Of a stretch of DNA of 64,000 nt, positions 53,269 through 62,687 are shown in pieces. The number at the start of each line of letters is the position of its first letter. The first letter of the stretch is position 1. The notes under the pieces are model-generated. The model made no database searches and was not told the origin of the DNA. It saw only the letters and a program-made list of their open reading frames with translations. Source of the stretch: Paenibacillus sp. sptzw28 (GTDB lineage: Bacteria; Bacillota; Bacilli; Paenibacillales; Paenibacillaceae); the NCBI RefSeq assembly GCF_019550795.1, contig NZ_CP080545.1, positions 4,002,001-4,066,000 on the forward strand. Reading direction: 5' to 3'. The position numbers and the translations under genes are program-made.

Positions 53269-54905
53269 AAACGAGCATCATTCTTCTGACCTATAACGGT
53301 CTTGCTTACACCCGGAGCTGTGTCGAAAGCATCCGGTCATATACTCCGCCCGATGAATATGAAATTATCGTCGTTGACAACGGCTCGACGGACGGCACAG
53401 CCGGGTGGCTGAAGGATCAAACCGACCTGAAGGTTATCTCCAATCAGGAAAATCTCGGGTTCCCCAAAGGCTGCAATCAAGGTATGGCGGCTGCTTCAGG
53501 AGAAAACCTGCTGCTGCTCAATAACGATACGATTGTTACGCCGAGGTGGCTGGGCCAGCTCCTTGCCTGCCTTTATAGCGACGAACGGATCGGAGCGGTT
53601 GGCCCCGTCACGAATTCCGCTGCTTATTATTCGTCACTCCCTGTTCCTTACCGGTCTGAGGAAGAGATGATAGCCTTCGCAGAGCAATATAACCGTTCCG
53701 ATTCTGCGAAATGGGAGGAACGCCTTAAACTGATCGGTTTCTGCCTGCTCGTAAAACGCGAAGTGTATGAAGCTGTCGGCGGCCTGGACGAACGGTTCTC
53801 TCCCGGCAACTATGAGGATGACGATTTCTGCCTTCGCATCCGCAGAGCAGGTTACAGGCTGAAGATTTGCACGGACACGTTCATTCATCACGAGGGCAGC
53901 GCCTCATTCCGGAACGATCCGCAGTCCTTTAATGCTCTCATGCAGGACAATGTGCGCAAGTTCAGTGAAAAGTGGGGATTCAGCCCGGATTATTCCCTTC
54001 TCATCCGGCATGAGCTGCTCCAGCTGCTCGATGAGCCTGCATCGGAGCCGATTCGGGTGCTCGAAGTCGGATGCGCTTGCGGAGCCACTCTGCTAGAAAT
54101 TAAAAACTGGTATCCCAATGCCGAAGTGCATGGCATCGAGCTGAACCCCAAGGCAGCGGAAATTGCTTCGCTGTCTGCAAATGTCCGCTCGGGAAACATC
54201 GAAACGATCGAGATCGGAACCGCCCAAAGCTATTTTGATTACATTATTTTTGCAGATGTGCTCGAGCATTTGGTCGAACCCTGGAATGTCCTTCATAAGA
54301 CATTACCGTATTTGAAGGAAAACGGAAAGGTGCTGGCCAGCATACCGAATGTTGCCCATTACTCGGTTATCCGCGATCTTCTGAAAGGGCATTGGACCTA
54401 CCAGGACAGAGGGCTTCTGGACGTCACTCATCTTCGCTTCTTTACCCGCGAAGGTATATGCCGTTTGTTTTCAAGTGCCGGGTATCCGTATCTGGAATTC
54501 GGCCGGAACACCCTGGCTCTTACCCAAGAGGATGAAGACTGGATGAACGTAATGGGCCGCATCGCGGGCGATGAGATGAAAGAGGAGTGGCGGACTTACC
54601 AGTATATTGTGAAAGCTTATAAAAAACAGCCTGATACGCACACAGCCCGAACCCAAGCATACGAGCTGCTCAAAACTATAGTCCGCCGCATTGAATGGGA
54701 TATCGAACCGGAAGAAAGCCGGGCAGCAATCGCCGATATGTTCAGGCAGAAGACCTTCGATGAAACGGACTTGGCCGATGTCATTGCACAAGATGTCGTC
54801 TTTCCTGTGAAAACCGCCAATGTTATCGCCGATATTTTAATTCAGAGCGGATTGGTAGCTTCAAAAGAAGAGCTGCTTGGAAAACTGTTGATGGGAGTGC
54901 AATAG
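53265..54905 (+). CDS. GT2 glycosyltransferase-methyltransferase fusion
   Basis: The 546-aa protein has two catalytic parts. Residues 1-240 are a GT2 domain of rhamnosyltransferase type (SIILLTYNGLAYTRSCVESI, VVDNGSTDGT, LLLNNDTIVTP, GNYEDDDFCLRI). Residues 260-440 are a class I methyltransferase (VLEVGCACGATLLEIKNWYP, YFDYIIFADVLEHL). A helical tail follows. It probably transfers a sugar and methylates it or the growing chain. It overlaps the preceding gene by 4 bp and the next gene starts 1 bp after its stop. Confidence 0.88.
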   Translation: MKTSIILLTYNGLAYTRSCVESIRSYTPPDEYEIIVVDNGSTDGTAGWLKDQTDLKVISNQENLGFPKGCNQGMAAASGENLLLLNNDTIVTPRWLGQLLACLYSDERIGAVGPVTNSAAYYSSLPVPYRSEEEMIAFAEQYNRSDSAKWEERLKLIGFCLLVKREVYEAVGGLDERFSPGNYEDDDFCLRIRRAGYRLKICTDTFIHHEGSASFRNDPQSFNALMQDNVRKFSEKWGFSPDYSLLIRHELLQLLDEPASEPIRVLEVGCACGATLLEIKNWYPNAEVHGIELNPKAAEIASLSANVRSGNIETIEIGTAQSYFDYIIFADVLEHLVEPWNVLHKTLPYLKENGKVLASIPNVAHYSVIRDLLKGHWTYQDRGLLDVTHLRFFTREGICRLFSSAGYPYLEFGRNTLALTQEDEDWMNVMGRIAGDEMKEEWRTYQYIVKAYKKQPDTHTARTQAYELLKTIVRRIEWDIEPEESRAAIADMFRQKTFDETDLADVIAQDVVFPVKTANVIADILIQSGLVASKEELLGKLLMGVQ

Positions 54906-54906
54906 C

Positions 54907-55587
54907 ATGGCCGCAGCCGACCCGCGGAAAATTGCCGTTATCAGCTGTGTGAATGACGAGGCCAAATATGCGGAATGTTTGCTGTTCATCAAAGCTCTGA
55001 GGGTGCCTCCCGGTTTCATCGTCGAGCCTCTCCCGGTGAGGGATGCTTCCGGTATGGCACAGGGGTATAACACCGCGATGCGGCTCACCGACGCCAAATA
55101 CAAAATTTATACACATCAGGATGTGCTTATTGTACACCGGAACTTTCTCGTCGATATGGTCGCGATTTTCGAGCAAAATCCAGCCGTAGGCATTATGGGT
55201 GTCGTTGGCGCCAAGACGCTTCCGGCGAGCGGCGTATGGTGGGAGTCACCCGATAAAACAGGGAAAATCTACGATTCAGCCGGCGGAAAGGTGCTTTTGG
55301 CCGACTGGGGAGGGGTTTATGAAGCATTTGCCGAGGTTCAAGCGGTAGATGGTCTGCTAATGGCTACGCAATATGATCTCCCGTGGCGCGAGGATCTATT
55401 TGACGGCTGGCATTATTACGATACGTCGCAATGCATGGAGTTTATCCGCGCCGGATGCAGCCTGTCCATACCCCGGCAGGAGCAGCCTTGGTGTCTGCAC
55501 GATTGCGGCGTGACTCCTATCGACGCTTCATACCATCAGGCCCGGGAACGCTTCTGCCGAGAGTATATCAATAAAGAAAGAAAATAA
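54907..55587 (+). CDS. StrF-like glycosyltransferase family protein
   Basis: The 226-aa GT-A-like protein has CVNDEAKYAECL, MAQGYNTAMRLTDAKYKIYTHQDVLIVHRNFL (the HQD motif of the StrF/GT2-5 group), VDGLLMATQYDLPWREDLFDGWHYYDTSQCMEF and a late CLHDCG. Members occur in streptomycin and surface glycan clusters; activity is mostly unproven. ATG at 54907 follows GGGAG closely. It ends the three-gene plus-strand operon. Confidence 0.85.
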   Translation: MAAADPRKIAVISCVNDEAKYAECLLFIKALRVPPGFIVEPLPVRDASGMAQGYNTAMRLTDAKYKIYTHQDVLIVHRNFLVDMVAIFEQNPAVGIMGVVGAKTLPASGVWWESPDKTGKIYDSAGGKVLLADWGGVYEAFAEVQAVDGLLMATQYDLPWREDLFDGWHYYDTSQCMEFIRAGCSLSIPRQEQPWCLHDCGVTPIDASYHQARERFCREYINKERK

Positions 55588-55588
55588 T

Positions 55589-55615
55589 AGCCGGTCTCCA
55601 TTGCGGATGCCGGCT
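55589..55615. terminator. Short hairpin between converging genes
   Basis: AGCCGG (55589-55594) pairs with CCGGCT (55610-55615), with modest T/A runs on either side (TTTC plus; ATTATTTTC minus). It is likely a weak bidirectional terminator for the StrF-like and GT4 genes. Confidence 0.55.
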
Positions 55616-55644
55616 TTCAGTCTGCAAGCAGATAGCGCCCCGGG

Positions 55645-56706
55645 TCAAGTTTCACCGAATATACACCCGAGCTTGGATTTCACGATATGTTTGGCGTCAA
55701 AGCTGCGTTTGATTTTGTTTGATCCATTAATCCCGATCCGCATCGCTTCCCCGAAGTTTTCTTTGACCCACACAAGCGCATCGGCGATATCTTGCCCATT
55801 CGGGGCAACCTCGATAAAATCCGTTCCCCTCTCGAGAATGAACCGGTCGTTCCGGGGGTTCGTTGAAACCAATACGCACCCGGTCGACATGGCATCTACG
55901 GCCGATGTCGTTGGAAATCCATCCAGAGCATATTGATCGACCGTACTGCAGTTAAGAAATACATGGGATTTCGCGTAAATGGCTGCCAGACTTTCGGGAC
56001 TCATAACTCCATAATAGGTATAATTATCATTCGTCAATAAGTGCAGATGATCGTCCCAATCGCCGATCAGGTGCAGATGGAACTCCGAGGTAAGGCGGTT
56101 CAATGCATCGGCCATTAGGGGAAACCCTTTCCTTACGGAATTATAAGCGCAGAAGGTTATTTGAATCTTGGAGCTGCGAAGCTTCTCCGAATACGTATAC
56201 AGGTCGGTGTTGATGACAACCGGGTGGTACAAGCTTCCTGGAACGGTCTGCAGCACCTCCTCGATATTCGTGAAAACTGTTGAACAGTTTCCCGCAGCGA
56301 TGTGCAGAAACTCCTTTTGCGTCCACGGTACAATCCCCCCGCCGGGATACAGTGTTACATGCAGTTTAATATTTCGCTCTTCCAGCAACGGCTTTATGTT
56401 CCAACTTGAATTGGCACCCGGCATGCAACTTCCGTCCGGAAGAAAACAGGCGCCCAGCAAACTGAGGGTCAGATTTAAGAAAACGCAGTATACATCCGTT
56501 ATGCCTTCTGAAGCGGCGATTCGTTTAAAATCGCTAAAAGGATGGACAGGGGCCGGAAAGCCGTCATGGAACGGCTCCACAGCAAAAAACATCGTATCGG
56601 GCTTCTGGGCATAAATCTGCATATTTTCCCAGTAGCGAAATCCGCTTAATTTCCGGAAATCTCGTATCGATAACGGCAAGACGGCGCGAAGAGGGCCGGA
56701 TTTCAA
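55645..56706 (-). CDS. GT4-like glycosyltransferase, N-terminus uncertain
   Basis: The frame of up to 353 aa shows the GT-B C-terminal pattern of GT4 enzymes: ITFCAYNSVRKGFPLMADALN, HLIGDWDDH, YYGVMSPESLAAIYAKSHVFLNCSTVDQYALDGFPTTSAVDAMSTGCVLVSTNPRND, with the E/D-type catalytic region altered. No ribosome site precedes the TTG at 56706 or the inner ATG at 56622. A strong site (GGAGGAGG) instead precedes an overlapping frame at 56731 that closes at 56564. This suggests either a frameshifted start or an internally started gene. Confidence 0.7.
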   Translation of the reverse strand: MKSGPLRAVLPLSIRDFRKLSGFRYWENMQIYAQKPDTMFFAVEPFHDGFPAPVHPFSDFKRIAASEGITDVYCVFLNLTLSLLGACFLPDGSCMPGANSSWNIKPLLEERNIKLHVTLYPGGGIVPWTQKEFLHIAAGNCSTVFTNIEEVLQTVPGSLYHPVVINTDLYTYSEKLRSSKIQITFCAYNSVRKGFPLMADALNRLTSEFHLHLIGDWDDHLHLLTNDNYTYYGVMSPESLAAIYAKSHVFLNCSTVDQYALDGFPTTSAVDAMSTGCVLVSTNPRNDRFILERGTDFIEVAPNGQDIADALVWVKENFGEAMRIGINGSNKIKRSFDAKHIVKSKLGCIFGET

Positions 56707-57186
56707 CTGCCAGCCGCATCTCTTCTCTCATCAGTCCCTCCTCCTCACGCCGGTCCGAAACCGCAAAAAGGACCGTTTCCTGAGCATAGATTGTATTATG
56801 TTCCAAATAATAGCGCTAGCCCCGATAAGCCGAACAGCTTAACGTCATAGCCCAGCGGATTTAAATCGTGAAGTTGTAAATCCCATTGATGAAATCTCGT
56901 CTTGATCGTCTCGCCCTCGCTGCCAAGATGAATTGTCTGCTCTCCAGTATTGAGGCGAAGGCGTCCGGCTGCCAGCAGCTTCACTTTCATCCCCTCATCA
57001 CCGCACGTTTTTTCAAAGCGGGGATCACTTTACTAGATTATGAACTAGAGTCCGTTCGCGAAACGGTATGAACCTACCGCGGGTCCCCCTGCTTTCGCCA
57101 ATTTTTGTAAAATGAGTTTCCCTTCCAGAAGCTGGCGCATACACTTTTGTAAAAGAAGATGTCCAATATTTTTGTATAAAGGAGCG
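56564..57186 (-). pseudogene. Possible gene remnants upstream of the GT4-like gene
   Basis: Three short minus-strand frames lie in this otherwise gene-free 490 bp. One ends at 57045 with a TPR-like stretch (LYKNIGHLLLQKCMRQLLEGK). A 64-residue frame lies at 56796-56990 (MKVKLLAAGRLRL). A third, from ATG 56731 with GGAGGAGGGACTG upstream, ends at 56564. None is a recognised gene alone. Together they may be the broken N-terminal part of the GT4-like gene or of a lost neighbour. Weakly supported. Confidence 0.3.
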
Positions 57187-57194
57187 TCCAGAGG

Positions 57195-58841
57195 ATGATT
57201 CAGCAAAAAAAGAGCGATCCGTTTCAGAGCATACCCCTCGTCAGTATTTTGATCCCCGCTTACAATCGGCCGCATCTGCTAGAGCTGGCACTGAGGAGCG
57301 CGCTTAATCAAACGTATTCTCACACTGAAATCATCATCTGCGACGACAGCACCCATGACGGTGTACAAACTATGCTCGCGCCTTATTTATCGAAGCATTC
57401 CCGGATCCGCTACTTTCGCAATGAAAAGAATTTAAGAGAAGACAATTACCAGCGATGTTTCGAACTGGCGTCGGGAGATTATATCAATTTCTTGAACGAT
57501 GATGACTTGTTTCATCCTGAAAAAATAGAGAAAATGGTACGCTGGTTAATGAGCAGGCCTGATGTCACGCTTGTTACTTCTTACCGGAAAAGTATTGACG
57601 AGAAGGGAGATCCGCTGCCGGACACGGCAAGCACGGCTAGAATATCCGAAACGGATGCCATTATAAACGGAAGGATCCTGGGTAACTTCTGTTTACGAAA
57701 TTGCATGAACGTCATCGGTGAGCCGACTACCGTCATGTTCAGGAAAAACGATATGTCGGAAAAGTTCAATCACTTCCAAGGCAGAAAATATATATGCATT
57801 AACGATATAGCTTCCTGGCTGCATCTATTGGCCAAGGGCAACGCGGTGTACATCACCGAGCCTTTAAGCTGTTTCCGCCAGCATCCGGGTCAAGGCCAGA
57901 ATGATCCCGGCATGGTGGTGCCCGCTCTCAATCAATGGTTCCATCTTATTCAGGATGCCAGAAAAACCGGGTATCTTCAGCATGAGAAGGAATATAAAAC
58001 GGCGCTTATTCATCAACTCCGCCAGAGTACGTATCTGCTGCAGCTCGCTGTTGATACGGATCGGGAAGAACTCTTAATAAGTCTTAACGTTGAATCGGTA
58101 ATTGCACAGTGTATGCAAACAATCGTGCATCCACTGCACCCTCCATATTGCTGTCCTTTCTGCAATCAAAGCTTCGAAAAATTCATTCCATGGCCGGACC
58201 AGCTCGATTTTCTAGGCGTCACTTACGAAATGTGGAATAAGGAAACGGCAATCTGCCCGATATGCTTCTCGCTCGACCGAGAGCGGCTGTTCAGGGTCTA
58301 TATCGAGAAGGAGACGCAGCTTTTAAACCGTCCGCACAAGCTGCTCCACGTTGCTCCCGAGCCTAATTTGCGAGGTTGGCTGCGGCAGTTTCCGCATATC
58401 GGCTGCACCTTCGGGCAATTAGAGACGACCGACGACGAAATCGAGCAAATGGATATCACGTCTATCTCTTACTCGGATGACAGCTTTGATGCCATTATTT
58501 GCAGTCACGTTCTAGAGCATATACCGGACGATATGCTTGCCATGCAGGAGCTGTACAGGGTGCTGAAGCCGGGCGGGTGGGGAATTTTGCAGGTTCCGAT
58601 CGCTCTGAATCTGGAACAAACGCTGGAGGATGAAACTGTAACGACGCCTGAAGCCAGGCGCGCGGTATTCGGTCAAAGCGACCATGTACGTTTATATGCC
58701 AAAGACTATGCGGACCGCCTGAAGGCAGCCGGATTTACCGTTGCCTTGTATAATATGGCGTCCGTTTACGGAGCCGAACAGACCGAGAAATATGGATTAT
58801 CCAAGAGTGATAATCTGTATGTAGTGACCAAACCAGGATGA
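57195..58841 (+). CDS. GT2 glycosyltransferase-methyltransferase fusion with zinc-binding linker
   Basis: The 548-aa protein has an N-terminal GT2 domain (VSILIPAYNRPHLLELALRSALNQTY, IIICDDSTHDG, INFLNDDDLFHPEK). A linker with two Cys pairs (CCPFC and CPICF, about residues 317-355) resembles a zinc ribbon. The C-terminal methyltransferase follows (LLHVAPEPNLRGWL, FDAIICSHVLEHIPDD, VLKPGGWGILQVP). It is the second GT2-methyltransferase fusion here, with a different domain order detail from that at 53265. It overlaps the aminotransferase open frame. Confidence 0.87.
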   Translation: MIQQKKSDPFQSIPLVSILIPAYNRPHLLELALRSALNQTYSHTEIIICDDSTHDGVQTMLAPYLSKHSRIRYFRNEKNLREDNYQRCFELASGDYINFLNDDDLFHPEKIEKMVRWLMSRPDVTLVTSYRKSIDEKGDPLPDTASTARISETDAIINGRILGNFCLRNCMNVIGEPTTVMFRKNDMSEKFNHFQGRKYICINDIASWLHLLAKGNAVYITEPLSCFRQHPGQGQNDPGMVVPALNQWFHLIQDARKTGYLQHEKEYKTALIHQLRQSTYLLQLAVDTDREELLISLNVESVIAQCMQTIVHPLHPPYCCPFCNQSFEKFIPWPDQLDFLGVTYEMWNKETAICPICFSLDRERLFRVYIEKETQLLNRPHKLLHVAPEPNLRGWLRQFPHIGCTFGQLETTDDEIEQMDITSISYSDDSFDAIICSHVLEHIPDDMLAMQELYRVLKPGGWGILQVPIALNLEQTLEDETVTTPEARRAVFGQSDHVRLYAKDYADRLKAAGFTVALYNMASVYGAEQTEKYGLSKSDNLYVVTKPG

Positions 58842-58855
58842 AAGGATTTTCAGAT

Positions 58856-60019
58856 ATGACTGAAATCCCTTTTTTGAGACCAAATCTCGTCAGTAAGGAT
58901 GACTATCTGGATCTTCTTGCGGAAATCGACGCCTCCCGGATATACAGCAATTACGGTCCGATGAACGATAGATTCGAGCAGCGGCTCACGGCAGAACTGT
59001 TCGACGGAACAGGCAGACTGACAACCGTAAACAATGCGACAACTGGACTCATTCTGGCGATTTCACGATGCAAACGACCTGGGGGAAAATACGCTCTAAT
59101 GCCCAGCTTTACGTTTCCGGCTGCTCCTCTCGCGGCATTGTGGTGCGGACTGGAGCCTTATTTTATCGACATAAGGCAAGGCGATTGGTGCATGGATGAG
59201 ACGAAGCTCGAGGAAGCGGTTACCCTGCTCGCGGGCCAAGCAGCTGTCATCGTTCCGTATGCCGCATTCGGCACCTGCATGGATTTATCGGCGTACTCAC
59301 GGTGGCTGAAATCTGGAATTCCCGTAGTTGTCGATGCGGCCGCAAGCATCGGATCATCCGGCCGGCACGGTCAGTTCGGCAAGGGCTTCGAAGGCGCCGT
59401 GATCTACAGCTTCCATGCGACAAAGACGTTTGGTATCGGTGAGGGAGGGCTCGTATACAGCGCGGATGAGGAACTGATCGCCGATATTCGCAGAGCGTCC
59501 AACTTTGGATTCTCCGATGCCCGCGAATCGGCCATGCAGGGGATGAACGGCAAGCTGCCGGAATATGCAGCTGCCGTGGGACTTGCAACGTTGGCCCGCT
59601 TTAACGGGAAAATAGCGGAAAGGCAGCGGGTATCCGGCCTCTATTTGAAGCAGCTGAGCAAGCATGGACTGATGAAAAGAGGTTGGCGCATGCAGAAAGT
59701 AAGCGGGAGAATCGCACCTTCCTTTCTCCCGGTGCTGTGTCCCGAGAACCAGCAAAATACCGTGTATTTGAAGGGACTGGCCGACCTTGGAGTCCAGGCG
59801 CGCAGTTATTTTCATCCCGCTTGCCACGAGCAGCTTATGTTCAGGCACTGCCCATCCGGGACGCTTGAGACAACGGAACAGATTTCGGGGCGAATTCTCA
59901 GCTTGCCTTTATGGGAAGAAATGAAGACCGAGCATGTAGAGAGGATCGTTCAGGAGGTGGACCGCTTTGAAAGAGCTTGTTATCTGGGGATGCGGGGGTC
60001 AAGCGAGGGAGGTTCTTGA
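58856..60019 (+). CDS. DegT/DnrJ/EryC1/StrS-family aminotransferase
   Basis: The 387-aa PLP enzyme aminates keto-sugars. Asp160 (PVVVDAAASIG) and the Schiff-base Lys190 in YSFHATKTFGIGEGG are in place; SNYGPMNDRFEQRL and PSFTFPAAPLAAL are typical. ATG at 58856 has AAAGG 10 nt upstream; an ATG six codons earlier overlaps the previous stop without ribosome-site spacing. It is followed, with overlap, by a NeuD/PglD-like acetyltransferase, so the pair can build an N-acetylated amino sugar. Confidence 0.9.
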   Translation: MTEIPFLRPNLVSKDDYLDLLAEIDASRIYSNYGPMNDRFEQRLTAELFDGTGRLTTVNNATTGLILAISRCKRPGGKYALMPSFTFPAAPLAALWCGLEPYFIDIRQGDWCMDETKLEEAVTLLAGQAAVIVPYAAFGTCMDLSAYSRWLKSGIPVVVDAAASIGSSGRHGQFGKGFEGAVIYSFHATKTFGIGEGGLVYSADEELIADIRRASNFGFSDARESAMQGMNGKLPEYAAAVGLATLARFNGKIAERQRVSGLYLKQLSKHGLMKRGWRMQKVSGRIAPSFLPVLCPENQQNTVYLKGLADLGVQARSYFHPACHEQLMFRHCPSGTLETTEQISGRILSLPLWEEMKTEHVERIVQEVDRFERACYLGMRGSSEGGS

Positions 60020-60608
60020 TCTGTGTGAACAGCTGCAGCTTACCGTGCTTGGCTTCCTTGATGAAAGCCCCGAGATGAAGGGCAAGGTCGTGGATGACCT
60101 GCCTGTTCTCGGCGATGTACACGATATCGCTCATCTGAAGAATTCCGTACAGCTTGTGGTGCCGGGTGTCGGAAGTCCGGCCCTGAAGAAAAGGTTCGCC
60201 GGAAAAACGATCGAAGCCGGGTTTGAGCCCGCACCGGCTCTCATACATCCGTCGGTACGCATATCCCGAAGGACCCGTATAGGGTATGGCAGTATCATTT
60301 GCGAAGGCTCCGTCCTGACCGTCAATATCGATATCGGAAGCTTTGTAATCGTTAACCGCTGCGCGACCATCGGCCATGATTCATGCATGGGGGATTACGC
60401 TACGGTTTCTCCCGGAGCCAACATCAGCGGCAACGTAACGGCTGGTGAAGGCGTTTTCATCGGTACCGGAGCATCTATTCGTGAGAAAATCGGGATCGGC
60501 GCATGGTCCGTCATCGGGGGCGGCGCCTTCGTAAAGGACGATGTCCCCGAAGCTGCTCTTTATGCGGGAGTGCCTGCGGTAATGAAGAAACGGCTTTCGG
60601 TTACGTAG
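59967..60608 (+). CDS. NeuD/PglD-type sugar O/N-acetyltransferase
   Basis: The 213-aa protein has an N-terminal Rossmann-like sugar-nucleotide domain (LVIWGCGGQAREVLDLCEQL) and a left-handed hexapeptide beta-helix (IHPSVRISRRTRIGYGSIICEGSVL...). Catalytic His is in ATIGHDSCMGDYATVSPGANISGNV. TTG at 59967 has AGGAGG 9 nt upstream and overlaps the aminotransferase by 53 bp. It probably acetylates the aminotransferase product. Its stop codon overlaps the end of dnaD on the other strand by 8 bp. Confidence 0.9.
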   Translation: MKELVIWGCGGQAREVLDLCEQLQLTVLGFLDESPEMKGKVVDDLPVLGDVHDIAHLKNSVQLVVPGVGSPALKKRFAGKTIEAGFEPAPALIHPSVRISRRTRIGYGSIICEGSVLTVNIDIGSFVIVNRCATIGHDSCMGDYATVSPGANISGNVTAGEGVFIGTGASIREKIGIGAWSVIGGGAFVKDDVPEAALYAGVPAVMKKRLSVT

Positions 60609-61290
60609 AACCTCGGCCGCCTCTGAATTTCTGCGTATGCGCTTTCGCTTCATCTGTATTCGTGACACGGTTACGGCTCCACTCGATCAGTATCCTGTCG
60701 ATATACCGAAAATGCAGCTTGCCGGCGAACACCGATTCCTTAAGGGCGAACCGGATCAGCTCCTCCGGATAGCGGTCCTGATCGAGCCACGCGCTGATCG
60801 TCTCGCATTCCATCGGGGAAAGCGGACGTCCGAATTCCTGCTCGAACACCGTGAATAGATCCGGAGACTTTACTACCCCAGCCGCCTTCTGCTGCTCGCG
60901 GTCGCTCTGAACGGTCTGCCGCGCATCATCCGCCAGCCATTCTGCGCAGCGGATAATAAGGCCGTTCCAGTTATAGCGCTCGGACTGGATGCCGCTGACC
61001 GGGTCGGTCTCTTCGTCTATCGCCAGCAGCCCTTCCTTCATAAGGCGTCCAAGCGTTTGGCCGACCTCTTTGGCGGTAATGCCAAGACGCTCCGCCAATT
61101 GTTCGGGCGTGGGAAAATCAACCTGCTCCAGCTGACGGAACGTCATAAGCTGAATATAAAGCATCATATCCGAATCGTTTAAACCTATTGCCCTGTACGC
61201 GCGAAGCAGGCCGGCGGGGATGTTGACGCCGCCGCCGTTCATAGCGGCAGCCATTCCCCGGGCGTATGCTTTCCACATGTCATTCTTCAC
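60601..61290 (-). CDS. dnaD: DnaD-like replication initiation protein
   Basis: DnaD remodels DNA and helps load the replicative helicase in Firmicutes. The 229-aa product starts at GTG 61290 (MKNDMWKAYARG, AGGAGG 9 nt upstream). It has an N-terminal winged-helix domain (about 20-115, with PTPEQLAERLGITAKEVGQTLGRLMKEGLL) and the C-terminal DnaD domain (about 150-215, ending YPEELIRFALKESVFAGKLHFRYIDRILIEW). The last residues FRGGRGST overlap the acetyltransferase stop; the dead copy at 51087 ends FRGGRG, so the 3' end here seems to have been altered. Confidence 0.9.
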   Translation of the reverse strand: MKNDMWKAYARGMAAAMNGGGVNIPAGLLRAYRAIGLNDSDMMLYIQLMTFRQLEQVDFPTPEQLAERLGITAKEVGQTLGRLMKEGLLAIDEETDPVSGIQSERYNWNGLIIRCAEWLADDARQTVQSDREQQKAAGVVKSPDLFTVFEQEFGRPLSPMECETISAWLDQDRYPEELIRFALKESVFAGKLHFRYIDRILIEWSRNRVTNTDEAKAHTQKFRGGRGST

Positions 61291-61364
61291 CGGTCGCCCC
61301 CTCCTGGCGCTGCGAGCCTGTATCCTCCAATGGAAGACCCGCCAGACTAATATTTTATTACCGC

Positions 61365-62660
61365 TTAAGGATAGAGACGGTACAGCATCCGCGGGAACGG
61401 AATTGTTTCCCTGACGTGGTCGAGTCCGCATATCCATGCAACAGTACGCTCCAGACCTAGTCCAAACCCGGAATGAGGCACCGTTCCATACTTGCGTAAG
61501 TCCAAATACCATTGATATGCTTCCACAGAAAGCTCATGCTCGGAGAACCGCTCGGCGAGCAGTTCCGGATCGTCGATCCTCTGTGATCCGCCGATGATTT
61601 CCCCATATCCTTCCGGCGCAATCATGTCCGCACAAAGCACGACCTCAGGCCGATTGGGATCAGGCTTCATATAGAATGCTTTGATGGCTGCCGGGTAATG
61701 CGTAATAAATACCGGACGGTCAAATTTTGCCGCAATCGCCGTCTCGTGCGGTGCGCCGAAATCTTCGCCCCAGGGAACCTCGAAATCCTGCCCGTTCAGC
61801 ATTGCGATCGCCTCGTCATAGGTGATACGAGGGAACGGAGCCTGAATGGTTTCCAGCTTGCTTACATCGCGGCCGATTGTTTCCAGCTCCTTACGGCACC
61901 GTGAGAGGACGGTTTGTACCACATAGGATATAAACTGCTCCTGGACGCGCAAATTCTGCTCATGGTCGACAAAAGCCATCTCCGGTTCTATCATCCAGAA
62001 TTCAATCAGATGACGGCGCGTCTTCGACTTCTCGGCCCGGAAAGTCGGGCCGAACGAATACACCTTACCGAGGGCCATCGCCGCCGCTTCCATATACAGC
62101 TGGCCGCTTTGCGTCAAATACGCATCTTCATCGAAATATTTGGTATGGAACAAATTAGTCGTCCCCTCGCATGAGGAAGGCGTAAGAACCGGCGGATCCA
62201 CCAGCGTAAATCCCCGGTCGTCGAAGAACTGCTGTATAGCCTTGATAATCTCCGCGCGTATAACGAGAATCGCGCGCTGCTTGGGCGAACGAAGCCATAG
62301 ATGGCGCCGGTCCATCAGAAAGTCGACTCCATGCTCTTTGGGTGTAATCGGATAATCCTGCGTCAGCTGGATGATTTCCACCTCGTGGACGGTCAGCTCA
62401 TACCCCGAAGGACTTCGCGGTTCTTCCCGAACCGTTCCGCGAACATATAGCGAGCTTTCCTGAGTAAGCTGCTGAGCCGCTTCCCAATCAGCCTCCGGCA
62501 CCTCGCTTTTCACCACGACGCCTTGAATGTAGCCTGTTCCGTCGCGAAGCTGCAGAAACTGGATTTTACCGCTTGAACGTTTCCCGTTCAGCCAGCAGCC
62601 AATCCATACCGATTGACCTGCGAAGCCTGGAAGCTCTGCGATTGTCGTTAATGTTCTCAT
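61365..62660 (-). CDS. asnS: Asparaginyl-tRNA synthetase
   Basis: AsnRS charges tRNA-Asn. The 431-aa class IIb enzyme has an N-terminal OB-fold anticodon-binding domain (about 15-105, [26 protein letters not shown]) and a catalytic core with motif 2 ([25 protein letters not shown]) and motif 3 ([18 protein letters not shown]). It lacks the aspartyl-type insertion. It is followed by dnaD, the Bacillus asnS-dnaD order, and lies 27 bp after ackA. Confidence 0.97.
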   Translation of the reverse strand: MRTLTTIAELPGFAGQSVWIGCWLNGKRSSGKIQFLQLRDGTGYIQGVVVKSEVPEADWEAAQQLTQESSLYVRGTVREEPRSPSGYELTVHEVEIIQLTQDYPITPKEHGVDFLMDRRHLWLRSPKQRAILVIRAEIIKAIQQFFDDRGFTLVDPPVLTPSSCEGTTNLFHTKYFDEDAYLTQSGQLYMEAAAMALGKVYSFGPTFRAEKSKTRRHLIEFWMIEPEMAFVDHEQNLRVQEQFISYVVQTVLSRCRKELETIGRDVSKLETIQAPFPRITYDEAIAMLNGQDFEVPWGEDFGAPHETAIAAKFDRPVFITHYPAAIKAFYMKPDPNRPEVVLCADMIAPEGYGEIIGGSQRIDDPELLAERFSEHELSVEAYQWYLDLRKYGTVPHSGFGLGLERTVAWICGLDHVRETIPFPRMLYRLYP

Positions 62661-62687
62661 GTCCGATCCGCCCTTTCGGATGAAAAA

